Part shown: positions 1-6,374 of the stretch, one piece after another | Layout of the letters: each line of letters begins with the position of its first letter | How positions within the stretch are numbered: position 1 is the stretch's first letter | NCBI GenBank assembly: GCA_946405115.1 | Contig: CAMJGB010000071.1 | Span: 1-9,085 of the forward strand | From: an uncultured Clostridia bacterium | Lineage (GTDB): Bacteria > Bacillota > Clostridia > Saccharofermentanales > Saccharofermentanaceae | DNA: 9,085 nt | Direction: 5' to 3' | Position numbers and translations under genes: made by a program | The notes under the pieces: model-generated | What the model saw: only the letters and a program-made list of their open reading frames with translations | Told to the model about the DNA's origin: nothing | The model's database searches: none

Positions 1-377
1 ACGCTCATTAAGCTCTTCTTGGGCTCGTCCAAAGATACTGCGCGGATGACTCTAAGTCCGTCGGGGAGCTCTTCGTTGATCCTCGTTACGTATTCATCGG
101 GATCGACGGGAACCTCCATCACGACGTCAACCCAGTCGCCTTCGGTATCGATGCCAACACCCAAAGGCAATGCGAACTCAAGCATCGGCCTCGGGTTAAA
201 TCCCTGAGTATAAAGAAGCGGCAGCTCTGCCCTTCTTAATGCGCGCTCGAACACAGCCTTAAGGTCAAGGTGGCCTATGTAAGACAGTGCACCCTTTCTC
301 TCGAACAACCCGCGGCACACATATTCGTGCTGATGGGTCTTGGTCGTCATAAGCTTTAACTGTTCTTCCACATTCAT
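1..377 (-). CDS. DUF2344 / TIGR03936 radical SAM-linked protein, N-terminal part
   Basis: Reading leftward from ATG at 377, 125 codons are open to the window edge, so the C-terminal part is missing (family members are usually somewhat over 200 aa). The translation shows the features I associate with DUF2344: a segment reading FERKGALSYIGHLDL at about residues 25-39, then FERALRRAELP, then YTQGFNPRPMLEFALPLGVG at about 60-79. The start is chosen because ATG at 377 overlaps the stop of the radical SAM gene as ATGA (374-377), a typical coupled arrangement; only a weak purine stretch (AAGGCGGG) lies upstream. In many Clostridia this gene follows a TIGR03960 radical SAM gene and precedes an RNase E/G gene and rplU; the expected downstream genes lie outside the window. 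Its biochemical role is not established; a link to RNA modification or ribosome genes is only suggested by neighbourhood. Family assignment is by recall of sequence pattern. Confidence 0.88.
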   Translation of the reverse strand, partial: MNVEEQLKLMTTKTHQHEYVCRGLFERKGALSYIGHLDLKAVFERALRRAELPLLYTQGFNPRPMLEFALPLGVGIDTEGDWVDVVMEVPVDPDEYVTRINEELPDGLRVIRAVSLDEPKKSLMS

Positions 378-2230
378 GGACAGATACCCGCCTTATAACA
401 AGATGCTCCGCAGCCGCTGCAGCCCTTACGGCAATTGTCAGTCGTCTGCTCCTTATAAGCCTTATCAAGCTCGCGCTTAAGGAAATTCTTGGTCACTCCG
501 ACATCGATGACATCCCACGGGAGCGGGTCTTCAGTGTTCCATCCTCTGGTGAAGTCCTCCCACTTTAATCCGTGCGAAGTTAATATCTCTTCCCAGACAT
601 CGTACTTGAAGAACTGGTCCCATGCGTCGAAGATCATGCCCTTCTTGTATCCTTCGAGGATGACGTCGCACAGGCGCCTGTCTCCCCTCGCATAGATTCC
701 CTCCCAGCATGAAGTCTCCACGTCGTGCCAGATATATCTGATGTTTCTGTGTTTCTTAATGAGGTTTCTTAAGTGTGTCTGCTTCTCGATGAACTGTTCC
801 TTGGTGTTCTGGTCCTCCCACTGGAACGGAGTGAAAGGCTTGGGAATGAACATAGACGTAGATACCGTGATCTCAGGCTTTCTGGGCTTCGCGCCGATCT
901 CTCTCATCGTATCGAAGTAAAGTTTCTCGATCTTCAGTGCAAGGTCGGCGATTCCCTCGACGTCTTCCATCGTCTCAGTCGGGAGTCCGAGCATGAAGTA
1001 CAGCTTAACCGTGCTCCAGCCGCCCTCGAACGCGAGCTTCAGGGACGTCATGATGTCCTCTTCTGTGATTCCCTTATTGATTACGTCGCGAAGTCTCTGA
1101 GTTCCCGCCTCCGGTGCGAAAGTCAGTCCGGACTTTCTGGTCCTCGAGACCTTCTCCATCAACTCAAGTGCAAAGTTATCTATTCTTAATGACGGCAAAG
1201 ACAGACTCTGATGCTTAGGTTCAAAGTCCTTAAGAAGTCCGTCAGTCAGTTCATGAAGTCCCGAATAATCGCTCGTCGAGAGTGACAAGATTCCGAGATC
1301 GTCATATCCCGTACTCTTCATTATCTCCATTCCCTGTTCGCACAAGGTCTTGGAACTCTTCTCTCGTACAGGTCTGTAAAGATACCCGGCCTGGCAGAAT
1401 CGGCAGCCTCTGATGCACCCTCTGAACAACTCAAGATATGCTCTGTCGTGAACGACGTTGTTATTCGGAACCACGGGTCTGGTCGGATAGTCAACGCTGT
1501 CGAGGTCCGTGATTATTCTCTTTCTGACCGAAGCAGGAGCACCTTCTTCCAAGTCGAATCCGGAGAATCTTCCGCCTTCAAACTTCGGAGTATAAAACGA
1601 CGGAACATAGATGCCTTCGATCTTAGAAAGCTCCTTAAGAAGAGCCTTGCGGTCCTTCTTCCCCTCGTCCTTGTACTTCTTAATTATCTCCGTGAATTCG
1701 AGGTCGACTTCCTCGCCTTCTCCGATGAACACTGCATCGAAGAAATCCGCCATCGGCTCGATATTTACGGTGACCGGGCCTCCGGCAACGACGATCGGAT
1801 CATCTTCTGTTCTGTCCTCTGACTTGAACGGAATGCCTCCGAGGTCCAGCATCTGAAGCACATTCGTAAAACACATCTCGTACCCGAGCGAGAATGCGAC
1901 GACGTCAAACTCATTAAGCGGTGACTTTGTCTCGAGCGAGTACAGCGGTATCTTGTGCTCGCGCATCTTCTTATCCATGTCGGGCCACGGCGAAAAGCTT
2001 CTCTCACAGACACTCCAGTCAGGACCGTTAAGCACCTTATAGAGGATCTGCAATGCGAGGTTACTCATGCCGATCTCATAGATATCGGGGAAGCAGAAGA
2101 CGGTTCTTACCATATCTTCTGTTATAGGCTTTATTATCTGATTCTTCTCGCCGCCGACATAACGTCCGGGGCTTTCCACGGACATCAATACACTGTGCGG
2201 AACTTTAACTTCTGTATGTTTCTTGCTCAC
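374..2230 (-). CDS. B12-binding-fold radical SAM protein (TIGR03960-like)
   Basis: This 618-aa protein has an N-terminal B12-binding-like Rossmann region (about residues 40-190, with FPDIYEIGMS near 47-56 and GEGEE near 170-174) and a central radical SAM domain. The [4Fe-4S]-binding motif is CIRGCRFC, with Cys272, Cys276 and Cys279. FAPEAGTQRLRDVINKG (near 371-387) and FMLGLPTET follow, as in YgiQ/MiaB-like enzymes. The C-terminus is rich in cysteine (Cys600, 604, 607, 611, 617), perhaps a second metal site. The start chosen is GTG at 2230: GGTGAG lies 4 bases upstream, and the N-terminus then begins shortly before the family-like VPHSVLMSVESPGRYVGGE. An upstream ATG at 2302 would overlap the lipoprotein gene by 71 bases and adds a non-conserved leader; the internal ATG at 2185 has no ribosome site. 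The gene sits one base after the lipoprotein stop and overlaps the DUF2344 gene. Substrate is unknown. Confidence 0.93.
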   Translation of the reverse strand: MSKKHTEVKVPHSVLMSVESPGRYVGGEKNQIIKPITEDMVRTVFCFPDIYEIGMSNLALQILYKVLNGPDWSVCERSFSPWPDMDKKMREHKIPLYSLETKSPLNEFDVVAFSLGYEMCFTNVLQMLDLGGIPFKSEDRTEDDPIVVAGGPVTVNIEPMADFFDAVFIGEGEEVDLEFTEIIKKYKDEGKKDRKALLKELSKIEGIYVPSFYTPKFEGGRFSGFDLEEGAPASVRKRIITDLDSVDYPTRPVVPNNNVVHDRAYLELFRGCIRGCRFCQAGYLYRPVREKSSKTLCEQGMEIMKSTGYDDLGILSLSTSDYSGLHELTDGLLKDFEPKHQSLSLPSLRIDNFALELMEKVSRTRKSGLTFAPEAGTQRLRDVINKGITEEDIMTSLKLAFEGGWSTVKLYFMLGLPTETMEDVEGIADLALKIEKLYFDTMREIGAKPRKPEITVSTSMFIPKPFTPFQWEDQNTKEQFIEKQTHLRNLIKKHRNIRYIWHDVETSCWEGIYARGDRRLCDVILEGYKKGMIFDAWDQFFKYDVWEEILTSHGLKWEDFTRGWNTEDPLPWDVIDVGVTKNFLKRELDKAYKEQTTDNCRKGCSGCGASCYKAGICP

Positions 2231-2231
2231 G

Positions 2232-3086
2232 TTACTCACCGTAATTTGTATACCAGTCAGAGTAAGTATAGTCGTCGTTATAGTAAAGGAAGTCGCACAC
2301 ATAAAACTCAGTGCCGTCTTCGGTCTTGAAATAGTAGAACGTCACAAGCGAATCCTCGGATGTCGGGTAAGGCTGATAAGACGTCTCAGCTACCCTGTCA
2401 ATGTCAGCACCTGTATCGGAGAAAGGTCTTACCTCCGAACTAAGATACTCAACATCATTGGTATCGGCTATCATACGTGCTGTGTCAAGGAAATAATTCG
2501 CAGTCTCCTGCTCGTGGCTCACCCACTCGATGTCAGGAAGAACGACGGAGCCGTATCTTTTATCCCCGTATTCGTTATATGCCTGATATGCCTGAACAAC
2601 GATCTCCCAATTATCCATGCGGTTATTAAGGTTATATTCCTGTAAGATCTCGGCACACTCGAGCGCCGCATCGATGCCGGCCTGCTCATCATCACAGCGG
2701 ATAAGCCACAGGCAGAAATTATCCGGAGATCCTTCTACGCCCACTTCCTCGCAAACTTCTTCAAGTTCATCCTGAACTTCACCGAAAACATATTCCTCAA
2801 GTGCCAAATCGAAGTTCGACCTTGTATCCTCGAGACTTCCGAATGACGAACCGTCGAGGTTCATATCGTACATTCCGCTTGTGACCTGATACTCGAATCC
2901 CTGAAGTTCATCGCGCACGATAATCCTTGTATAATCATCAGTCTGTTCGCTGTCGACTAATTCACAATCACCGTATGTTCTTCTTGCATAGCGAAGAAGT
3001 TTATTGGGCGACTTAACAGAGCACCCTGCCACACTTAAACAGAACGCACCTGCAAGTAATAAACTGATTAACTTATTTTTACGCAT
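2232..3086 (-). CDS. putative lipoprotein of unknown function
   Basis: I do not recognise the family. The 284-aa product starts with a clear lipoprotein signal: MRKNK, a hydrophobic stretch, then lipobox VAGC with Cys22 as the likely lipidation site. It should be exported by Sec and anchored on the outer face of the membrane. The mature part is acidic, with a Glu-rich stretch near 97-115 and Tyr/Asp-rich C-terminus (about 266-284), and has further cysteines at 41, 112, 125, 131, 144 and 264. The stretch near 246-264 (LVTFYYFKTEDGTEFYV) looks like paired beta strands. The start is fixed by the signal peptide, yet no Shine-Dalgarno sequence precedes ATG at 3086; TATAAT lies only 6 bases upstream (see findings). 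Its TAA stop is one base before the GTG of the radical SAM gene, so the two are almost certainly co-transcribed, although a functional link between a surface lipoprotein and a cytosolic enzyme is not obvious. Confidence 0.85.
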   Translation of the reverse strand: MRKNKLISLLLAGAFCLSVAGCSVKSPNKLLRYARRTYGDCELVDSEQTDDYTRIIVRDELQGFEYQVTSGMYDMNLDGSSFGSLEDTRSNFDLALEEYVFGEVQDELEEVCEEVGVEGSPDNFCLWLIRCDDEQAGIDAALECAEILQEYNLNNRMDNWEIVVQAYQAYNEYGDKRYGSVVLPDIEWVSHEQETANYFLDTARMIADTNDVEYLSSEVRPFSDTGADIDRVAETSYQPYPTSEDSLVTFYYFKTEDGTEFYVCDFLYYNDDYTYSDWYTNYGE

Positions 3087-3092
3087 GGTCTG

Positions 3093-3098
3093 ATTATA
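3093..3098 (-). promoter_or_regulatory. possible -10 box of the lipoprotein operon
   Basis: On the minus strand TATAAT lies 6 bases before the ATG at 3086, directly after the T-tract of the pgi terminator. A -35 placed 17 bases upstream would fall in the terminator loop and right arm (TGGCGA, 3 of 6 matches), so the promoter is weak by sequence. If used, transcription would start at or next to the ATG and give a leaderless mRNA. The alternative is that this is simply AT-rich DNA after the terminator and the operon relies on read-through. Confidence 0.4.
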
Positions 3099-3100
3099 TT

Positions 3101-3131
3101 AAAAAGAGGACTGTGTCGCCACAGTCCTCTT
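3101..3131 (-). terminator. rho-independent terminator of pgi
   Basis: Read on the minus strand, AAGAGGACTGTG and CACAGTCCTCTT form a perfect 12-bp stem with a 4-base loop, and the descending arm runs into TTTTTAATAT. It lies 20 bases after the pgi stop codon, as expected for an intrinsic terminator. On the plus strand the hairpin is followed by TTGAGTT, a poor U-tract, so it appears to act in the pgi direction only. Confidence 0.9.
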
Positions 3132-3151
3132 GAGTTAATTCTGTATAAGAA

Positions 3152-4501
3152 TTACTTGGAAAGTCTAGCCTCGAGTGCTGCCTTCTGATCCTCGTAGCCA
3201 GGCTTGCCGAGAAGAGCGAACATGTTCTTCTTGTAAGCCTCAACGCCGGGCTGGTTGAAAGGATTTACAGCGAGGAGATAACCGGAGATACCGCAAGCCT
3301 TCTCGAAGAAGTAGATGAGGTTTCCGAGGTCATAAGCTGTAGCAGCAGGCATATGAACTGCCATGTTAGGAACGCCGCCGTCAACGTGAGCGAGAACTGT
3401 TCCCTGCATAGCCTTCTTGTTAACTTCGTTCATGTCCATGCCGGAGAGGAAGTTCAAACCATCGAGGTTTGCAGGATCGTTCGGGATCTCGAAGGATCTT
3501 CTAGCCTGATCGATGTTAACAACTGTCTCGAACATGATTCTTGCGCCATCCTGGATGAACTGACCCATGGAGTGGAGATCTGTTGTGTTATCAACACCTG
3601 CAGGGAAGATACCTCTAAGGTCCTTACCCTCAGACTCACCGTAGAGCTGCTTCCACCACTCTGTCATGAAGTGGAAAGAAGGCTCGTAGTTAACCATAAC
3701 CTCTGTGGAGTAACCGGATCTCAATAAGCAATTTCTAACTGCAGCGTACTGGTAGCAAGGGTTCTCAGCGAGGGGCATCTTCTTGTATTCCTTAGAAGCG
3801 TCCTTAGCACCCTTCATGAGCTCCTTGATATCGATGCCTGCAACAGCGATAGGAAGAAGTCCAACTGCTGTGAGAACGGAGAATCTTCCTCCTACATCGT
3901 CAGGTACTACGAATGTCTCGTAACCTTCCTCATCAGCGAGGCCCTTCAAAGCTCCGCGAGCCTTGTCTGTTGTAGCGTAGATACGGTTCTTAGCCTCTTC
4001 CTTACCGTACTTGTTCTCCATGTAAGCGCGGAGAATTCTGAAAGCGATAGCAGGCTCAGTTGTTGTTCCGGACTTGGAGATGATATTCAAAGAGATGTTC
4101 TTGCCCTCGATGATGTCCATCATGTCTGCAAGATATGTAGCAGAGATGGAATTACCGCAGAACAGGATGATGGGGCTCTTTCTTACCTTCTTGGAAGCTG
4201 TATTTGCAAAAGAGTGACCGAGCATCTCGATAACAGCACGAGCACCGAGGTAGGAACCGCCGATACCGATTACGATGAGAACATCGGAATCTCTTCTGAT
4301 CTTTGCAGCAGCCTTCTTAATTCTGGAGAACTCTTCCTTGTCATAGTTTGTGGGAAGGTCGAGCCAGCCGAGGAAGTCGTTTCCGGGACCGTTCTTCTTA
4401 TGAAGCATGTCGTGAGCTACCTTGATCTGGGGCTCCATTCTGTCAACTGCTTCCTGACCGCCGATAAAAGGCAATACGTTGGAATAATCAAGAGTTACCA
4501 T
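3152..4501 (-). CDS. pgi: glucose-6-phosphate isomerase
   Basis: This cytosolic enzyme interconverts glucose 6-phosphate and fructose 6-phosphate in glycolysis and gluconeogenesis. The 449-aa length matches the short Gram-positive form (about 450 aa). Visible hallmarks are [13 protein letters not shown] (77-89), the phosphate-binding SKSGTTTEP (142-150), [14 protein letters not shown] (204-217), [14 protein letters not shown] (281-294), and the C-terminal signature [18 protein letters not shown] (407-424). By comparison with the B. subtilis-type enzyme the catalytic residues are Glu289, His310 and Lys424, all present. The ATG at 4501 follows AAGGAG (4511-4516) with a 9-base spacer. It is a single-gene unit: an extended -10 promoter lies about 40 bases upstream and a strong terminator follows. 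It shares orientation with the suf pair upstream and the lipoprotein operon downstream, but the signals suggest separate expression. No sign of truncation or frameshift. Confidence 0.98.
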   Translation of the reverse strand: MVTLDYSNVLPFIGGQEAVDRMEPQIKVAHDMLHKKNGPGNDFLGWLDLPTNYDKEEFSRIKKAAAKIRRDSDVLIVIGIGGSYLGARAVIEMLGHSFANTASKKVRKSPIILFCGNSISATYLADMMDIIEGKNISLNIISKSGTTTEPAIAFRILRAYMENKYGKEEAKNRIYATTDKARGALKGLADEEGYETFVVPDDVGGRFSVLTAVGLLPIAVAGIDIKELMKGAKDASKEYKKMPLAENPCYQYAAVRNCLLRSGYSTEVMVNYEPSFHFMTEWWKQLYGESEGKDLRGIFPAGVDNTTDLHSMGQFIQDGARIMFETVVNIDQARRSFEIPNDPANLDGLNFLSGMDMNEVNKKAMQGTVLAHVDGGVPNMAVHMPAATAYDLGNLIYFFEKACGISGYLLAVNPFNQPGVEAYKKNMFALLGKPGYEDQKAALEARLSK

Positions 4502-4531
4502 TCTTTTTATCTCCTTCGAGCTTTTTTAAAC

Positions 4532-4547
4532 GTTATAGAGTATAACA
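4532..4547 (-). promoter_or_regulatory. extended -10 promoter of pgi, within a GTTATA dyad
   Basis: On the minus strand TGTTATACT (4547 to 4539) matches the extended -10 form TGnTATAAT, with one mismatch in the hexamer; no good -35 is seen 17 bases upstream, which an extended -10 can tolerate. The predicted start site near 4532 gives a leader of about 30 bases carrying AAGGAG. The same bases form a perfect inverted repeat, GTTATA-GAG-TATAAC (4532-4546), which could be an operator or a by-product of the promoter sequence. Confidence 0.55.
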
Positions 4548-4562
4548 CCCCAAAACTATCTA

Positions 4563-4588
4563 ATAAAAGCACTTTTTTGCGCATTTTT
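4563..4588 (-). terminator. weak intrinsic terminator after the suf pair
   Basis: On the minus strand, beginning 7 bases after the stop of the SufB/D-like gene, AAAAATGCGC, an AAAAAA loop and GTGCTTTTATTA can form a short stem: four pairs including one G-U, extended by A-U pairs around a one-base bulge, ending in a U-rich run. It is weak, so partial read-through into pgi is possible. Confidence 0.38.
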
Positions 4589-4594
4589 CCTTGA

Positions 4595-5521
4595 TTATTT
4601 GAGGAATCCGTTAATTATCTGCTGTTCTGCTTCCTCTGCAGTGAGGCCCAAGGTCATGAGCTTATCAAGCTGTTCTCCTGCAATCTTACCGATCGCAGCC
4701 TCGTGGAAAAGCTCAGCATCAACGTTATTCGCCTCAAGAGCAGGTACTGCAAGTACCTTGCCGTTGCCCATGATGATGGCATCGCACTCTGTGTGTCCGT
4801 GGCAGGCATAGTTTCCGATTACGCATGCGTCGAACTTCTGGTAAGAGTTGTCCTTTGCAACTGCACGGGAAACAACGTCAGCTGCTGCGCCGTCGCCGTT
4901 AAGCTCTGCACTGTAGATGCTGTAAGCCTTCTGATCTCCGTGTGTCATGAGTCTTTCCTGAACAAGAAGCTTGGCATCTGCTGCAAGCTTTGCCGTTGTC
5001 TTACGGATAGTGGAATCAACGCCCTTGATCTGGACCATCTCCATCTCCATGGAAGAACCCTCTTCCATATAGACTTCTGTCTGGGGATTAAGAAGGCGCT
5101 TGCCTTCTCCGGAGCCGCTGCCGTAATGCTTTTCGACGTACTTAACGCGTGCGTTCTTGCCTACGAAGAAGCGGTGGATGCCGTCGTGCTGTGAGTCCTG
5201 CTTGCCGCAGTTGTCGATGCCGCAGCCTGCGACGATTACGACGTCGCTGTCCTCGCCGATGTAGAAGTCGTTGTAGACCGTCTCCTTGATGCCCGAAGCC
5301 GAGATGACGACGGGGATGTGAACGCTCTCCTTCTTGGTGCCGGGCTTGATCCTGATGTCGATGCCGGAGCCGTCTTCCTTGGAGGTGATGTCGATGTTGG
5401 CAGTAGTATTTCTGCCCGCAAGCTTGCTGTTAGCGCGGAAGTTGTAAGCACCCGCGGGCACCTCGTGCAGATCCGCGATCTCTTCTATAAGTCTTTTCTG
5501 GATAGGATCTAACTCAACCAT
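4595..5521 (-). CDS. SufB/SufD-family Fe-S cluster scaffold protein (SmsB-like)
   Basis: This 308-aa protein is a short SufBD-core protein, the partner of SufC in Fe-S cluster assembly. Typical SufB and SufD are longer (about 420-490 aa), so this resembles the compact scaffold of minimal SUF (SMS) systems. Supporting segments are AGCGIDNCGKQDSQHDGIHR (98-117), the repetitive beta-helix middle with MEEGSSMEMEMVQIKG, CHGHTECDAIIMG (240-252) and AELFHEAAIGKIAGEQL (269-285). Cys246 aligns by eye with the functional cysteine of E. coli SufB (Cys405), and His273 in HEA with the conserved histidine of SufD (His360); having both in one chain suits a homodimer. The start is ATG at 5521: GGAGG with a 6-base spacer sits inside the end of sufC and the genes overlap by 8 bases, implying coupling. 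An in-frame ATG at 5560 would add 13 residues deep in sufC and is less likely. No sufS or sufU is present in the window. Confidence 0.92.
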   Translation of the reverse strand: MVELDPIQKRLIEEIADLHEVPAGAYNFRANSKLAGRNTTANIDITSKEDGSGIDIRIKPGTKKESVHIPVVISASGIKETVYNDFYIGEDSDVVIVAGCGIDNCGKQDSQHDGIHRFFVGKNARVKYVEKHYGSGSGEGKRLLNPQTEVYMEEGSSMEMEMVQIKGVDSTIRKTTAKLAADAKLLVQERLMTHGDQKAYSIYSAELNGDGAAADVVSRAVAKDNSYQKFDACVIGNYACHGHTECDAIIMGNGKVLAVPALEANNVDAELFHEAAIGKIAGEQLDKLMTLGLTAEEAEQQIINGFLK

Positions 5522-6263
5522 TTTCCACCTCCGTGAACTTGTTGCAGGGGAGCACCGCATCTGCAGTACCCGTAAGCGCCGGAAGCACGTCAGCTCCTGC
5601 GCCCTGCTGCTTTATCTTGCCGTTCGCGATTACCACGATCTCGTCCGCGATCTTAAGGATGCGCTCCTGGTGCGAGATGATAATGATGGAACTGTCCTTG
5701 ATGTTCTTTCTCATGTTCTCGAAGATTCTCGTGAGGTTCTGGAAGGACCACAGGTCGATTCCTGCCTCAGGCTCGTCGAAAACAGAAAGCTTCGTGCCTC
5801 TTGCAAGCACCGTGGCGATCTCGATACGCTTGAGCTCGCCGCCCGAGAGGGATCCGTTGACCTCGCGGTTGATGTAATCCTTGGCGCACAGACCTACCTC
5901 CGAGAGGTACTTGCAGGCATCGTCGATCTTAAGCTTCGTGTCCTTGCCTGCAGCTATCTTAAGCAGATCGAAAACCTCGAGTCCCTTGAACTTTACGGGC
6001 TGCTGGAAAGCGAACGATACTCCTCTTCTAGCGCGGTCCGTGATGCTCATCTCGGTGATGTCCTCGCCGTCTAAGATGATCGAGCCTGACGTGGGCTGAA
6101 TGATGCCCGCGATGAGCTTCGCGAGCGTGGACTTGCCGCCGCCGTTAGGTCCGGTAATTACCGTGAACTTGCCGTCCTGTATATCGAGATTGAGTTCGTC
6201 GAGGATTCTCTTTGTCTCCCCGGCTTCTTCGACTTCATAGGTTAAACCTCTTATCTGAAGCAT
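5514..6263 (-). CDS. sufC: Fe-S cluster assembly ATPase SufC (SmsC-like)
   Basis: This cytosolic ABC-type ATPase drives conformational changes of the SufB/D scaffold during cluster assembly; it has no membrane domain. At 249 aa it is of normal SufC length. All nucleotide-binding motifs are intact: Walker A GPNGGGKS (38-45), Q-loop Gln87 in FAFQQP, signature LSGGE (139-143) followed by the SufC-like LKRIEIA, Walker B ending in Asp163-Glu164 (VFDEPEAGID) and switch His198 (SHQERIL). FAFQQPVKFKG and DEPEAGIDLWS resemble SufC more than importer ATPases. ATG at 6263 follows AAGGAGG with a 7-base spacer. It is the first gene of a two-gene operon with the SufB/D-like scaffold and is divergent from the DUF4364 gene. 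The symbol rests on motif recognition and on the neighbour. Confidence 0.95.
   Translation of the reverse strand: MLQIRGLTYEVEEAGETKRILDELNLDIQDGKFTVITGPNGGGKSTLAKLIAGIIQPTSGSIILDGEDITEMSITDRARRGVSFAFQQPVKFKGLEVFDLLKIAAGKDTKLKIDDACKYLSEVGLCAKDYINREVNGSLSGGELKRIEIATVLARGTKLSVFDEPEAGIDLWSFQNLTRIFENMRKNIKDSSIIIISHQERILKIADEIVVIANGKIKQQGAGADVLPALTGTADAVLPCNKFTEVENG
5525..5532 (-). promoter_or_regulatory. ribosome binding site of the SufB/D-like gene inside sufC
   Basis: GGAGGTGG on the minus strand lies within the last codons of sufC. GGAGG is 6 bases from ATG at 5521, which decides this start over the upstream ATG at 5560 and suggests translational coupling of scaffold and ATPase. Confidence 0.8.
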
Positions 6264-6297
6264 GTTAAAGCCTCCTTATCATTCATATGCCGGAGCT

Positions 6298-6303
6298 ATT
6301 ATA
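6298..6303 (-). promoter_or_regulatory. -10 box of the sufC promoter
   Basis: TATAAT on the minus strand, preceded by TTG, gives a predicted start near 6291 and a leader of about 28 bases containing AAGGAGG. The -35 region (about 6321-6327) is poor and lies in the ATAAC-AGC-GTTAT dyad, so an activator or repressor bound there could control it. Confidence 0.6.
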
Positions 6304-6320
6304 CAACGGTTTTTGAAAAT

Positions 6321-6333
6321 ATAACAGCGTTAT
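6321..6333. promoter_or_regulatory. candidate shared operator between sufC and DUF4364
   Basis: ATAAC-AGC-GTTAT is a perfect inverted repeat with 5-base arms and a 3-base centre. With a spacer of about 17 bases it covers the -35 positions of both divergent promoters (-10 boxes at 6298-6303 and 6347-6352). A further GTTAT half-site lies at 6345-6349. The arms are short and could occur by chance in AT-rich DNA. Confidence 0.35.
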
Positions 6334-6343
6334 CTGATGAAAA

Positions 6344-6352
6344 TGTTATAAT
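6344..6352 (+). promoter_or_regulatory. extended -10 promoter of the DUF4364 gene
   Basis: TGTTATAAT is a perfect TGnTATAAT match. The predicted start near 6359 leaves a leader of about 16 bases with AGGAGG. The ATG at 6351 overlaps this -10 box, so it cannot be the start of the gene if the promoter is real. Confidence 0.7.
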
Positions 6353-6362
6353 GTTTTCTGAC

Positions 6363-6368
6363 AGGAGG
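6363..6368 (+). promoter_or_regulatory. ribosome binding site that sets the DUF4364 start
   Basis: AGGAGG is 6 bases from ATG at 6375 and directly abuts ATG at 6369, so the third in-frame ATG is the best start. Confidence 0.8.
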
Positions 6369-6374
6369 ATGAAG

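Noticed and set aside
773..1189. Plus-strand open frame of 138 codons opposite the radical SAM gene
   Set aside because: It is Leu/Arg-rich with no motif or ribosome site and is the antisense image of a conserved coding region; the similar frames at 1448-1822 and 2223-2645 are rejected for the same reason.
4703..5194. Plus-strand open frame of 163 codons opposite the SufB/D-like gene
   Set aside because: It has no ribosome site, no recognisable domain and an odd Leu/Cys/Val-rich composition, and lies wholly opposite a well-supported gene.
6351..6374. Earlier in-frame ATG codons (6351 and 6369) as the DUF4364 start
   Set aside because: The ATG at 6351 overlaps the TATAAT box and the one at 6369 touches AGGAGG, leaving no spacer; ATG at 6375 is spaced correctly.
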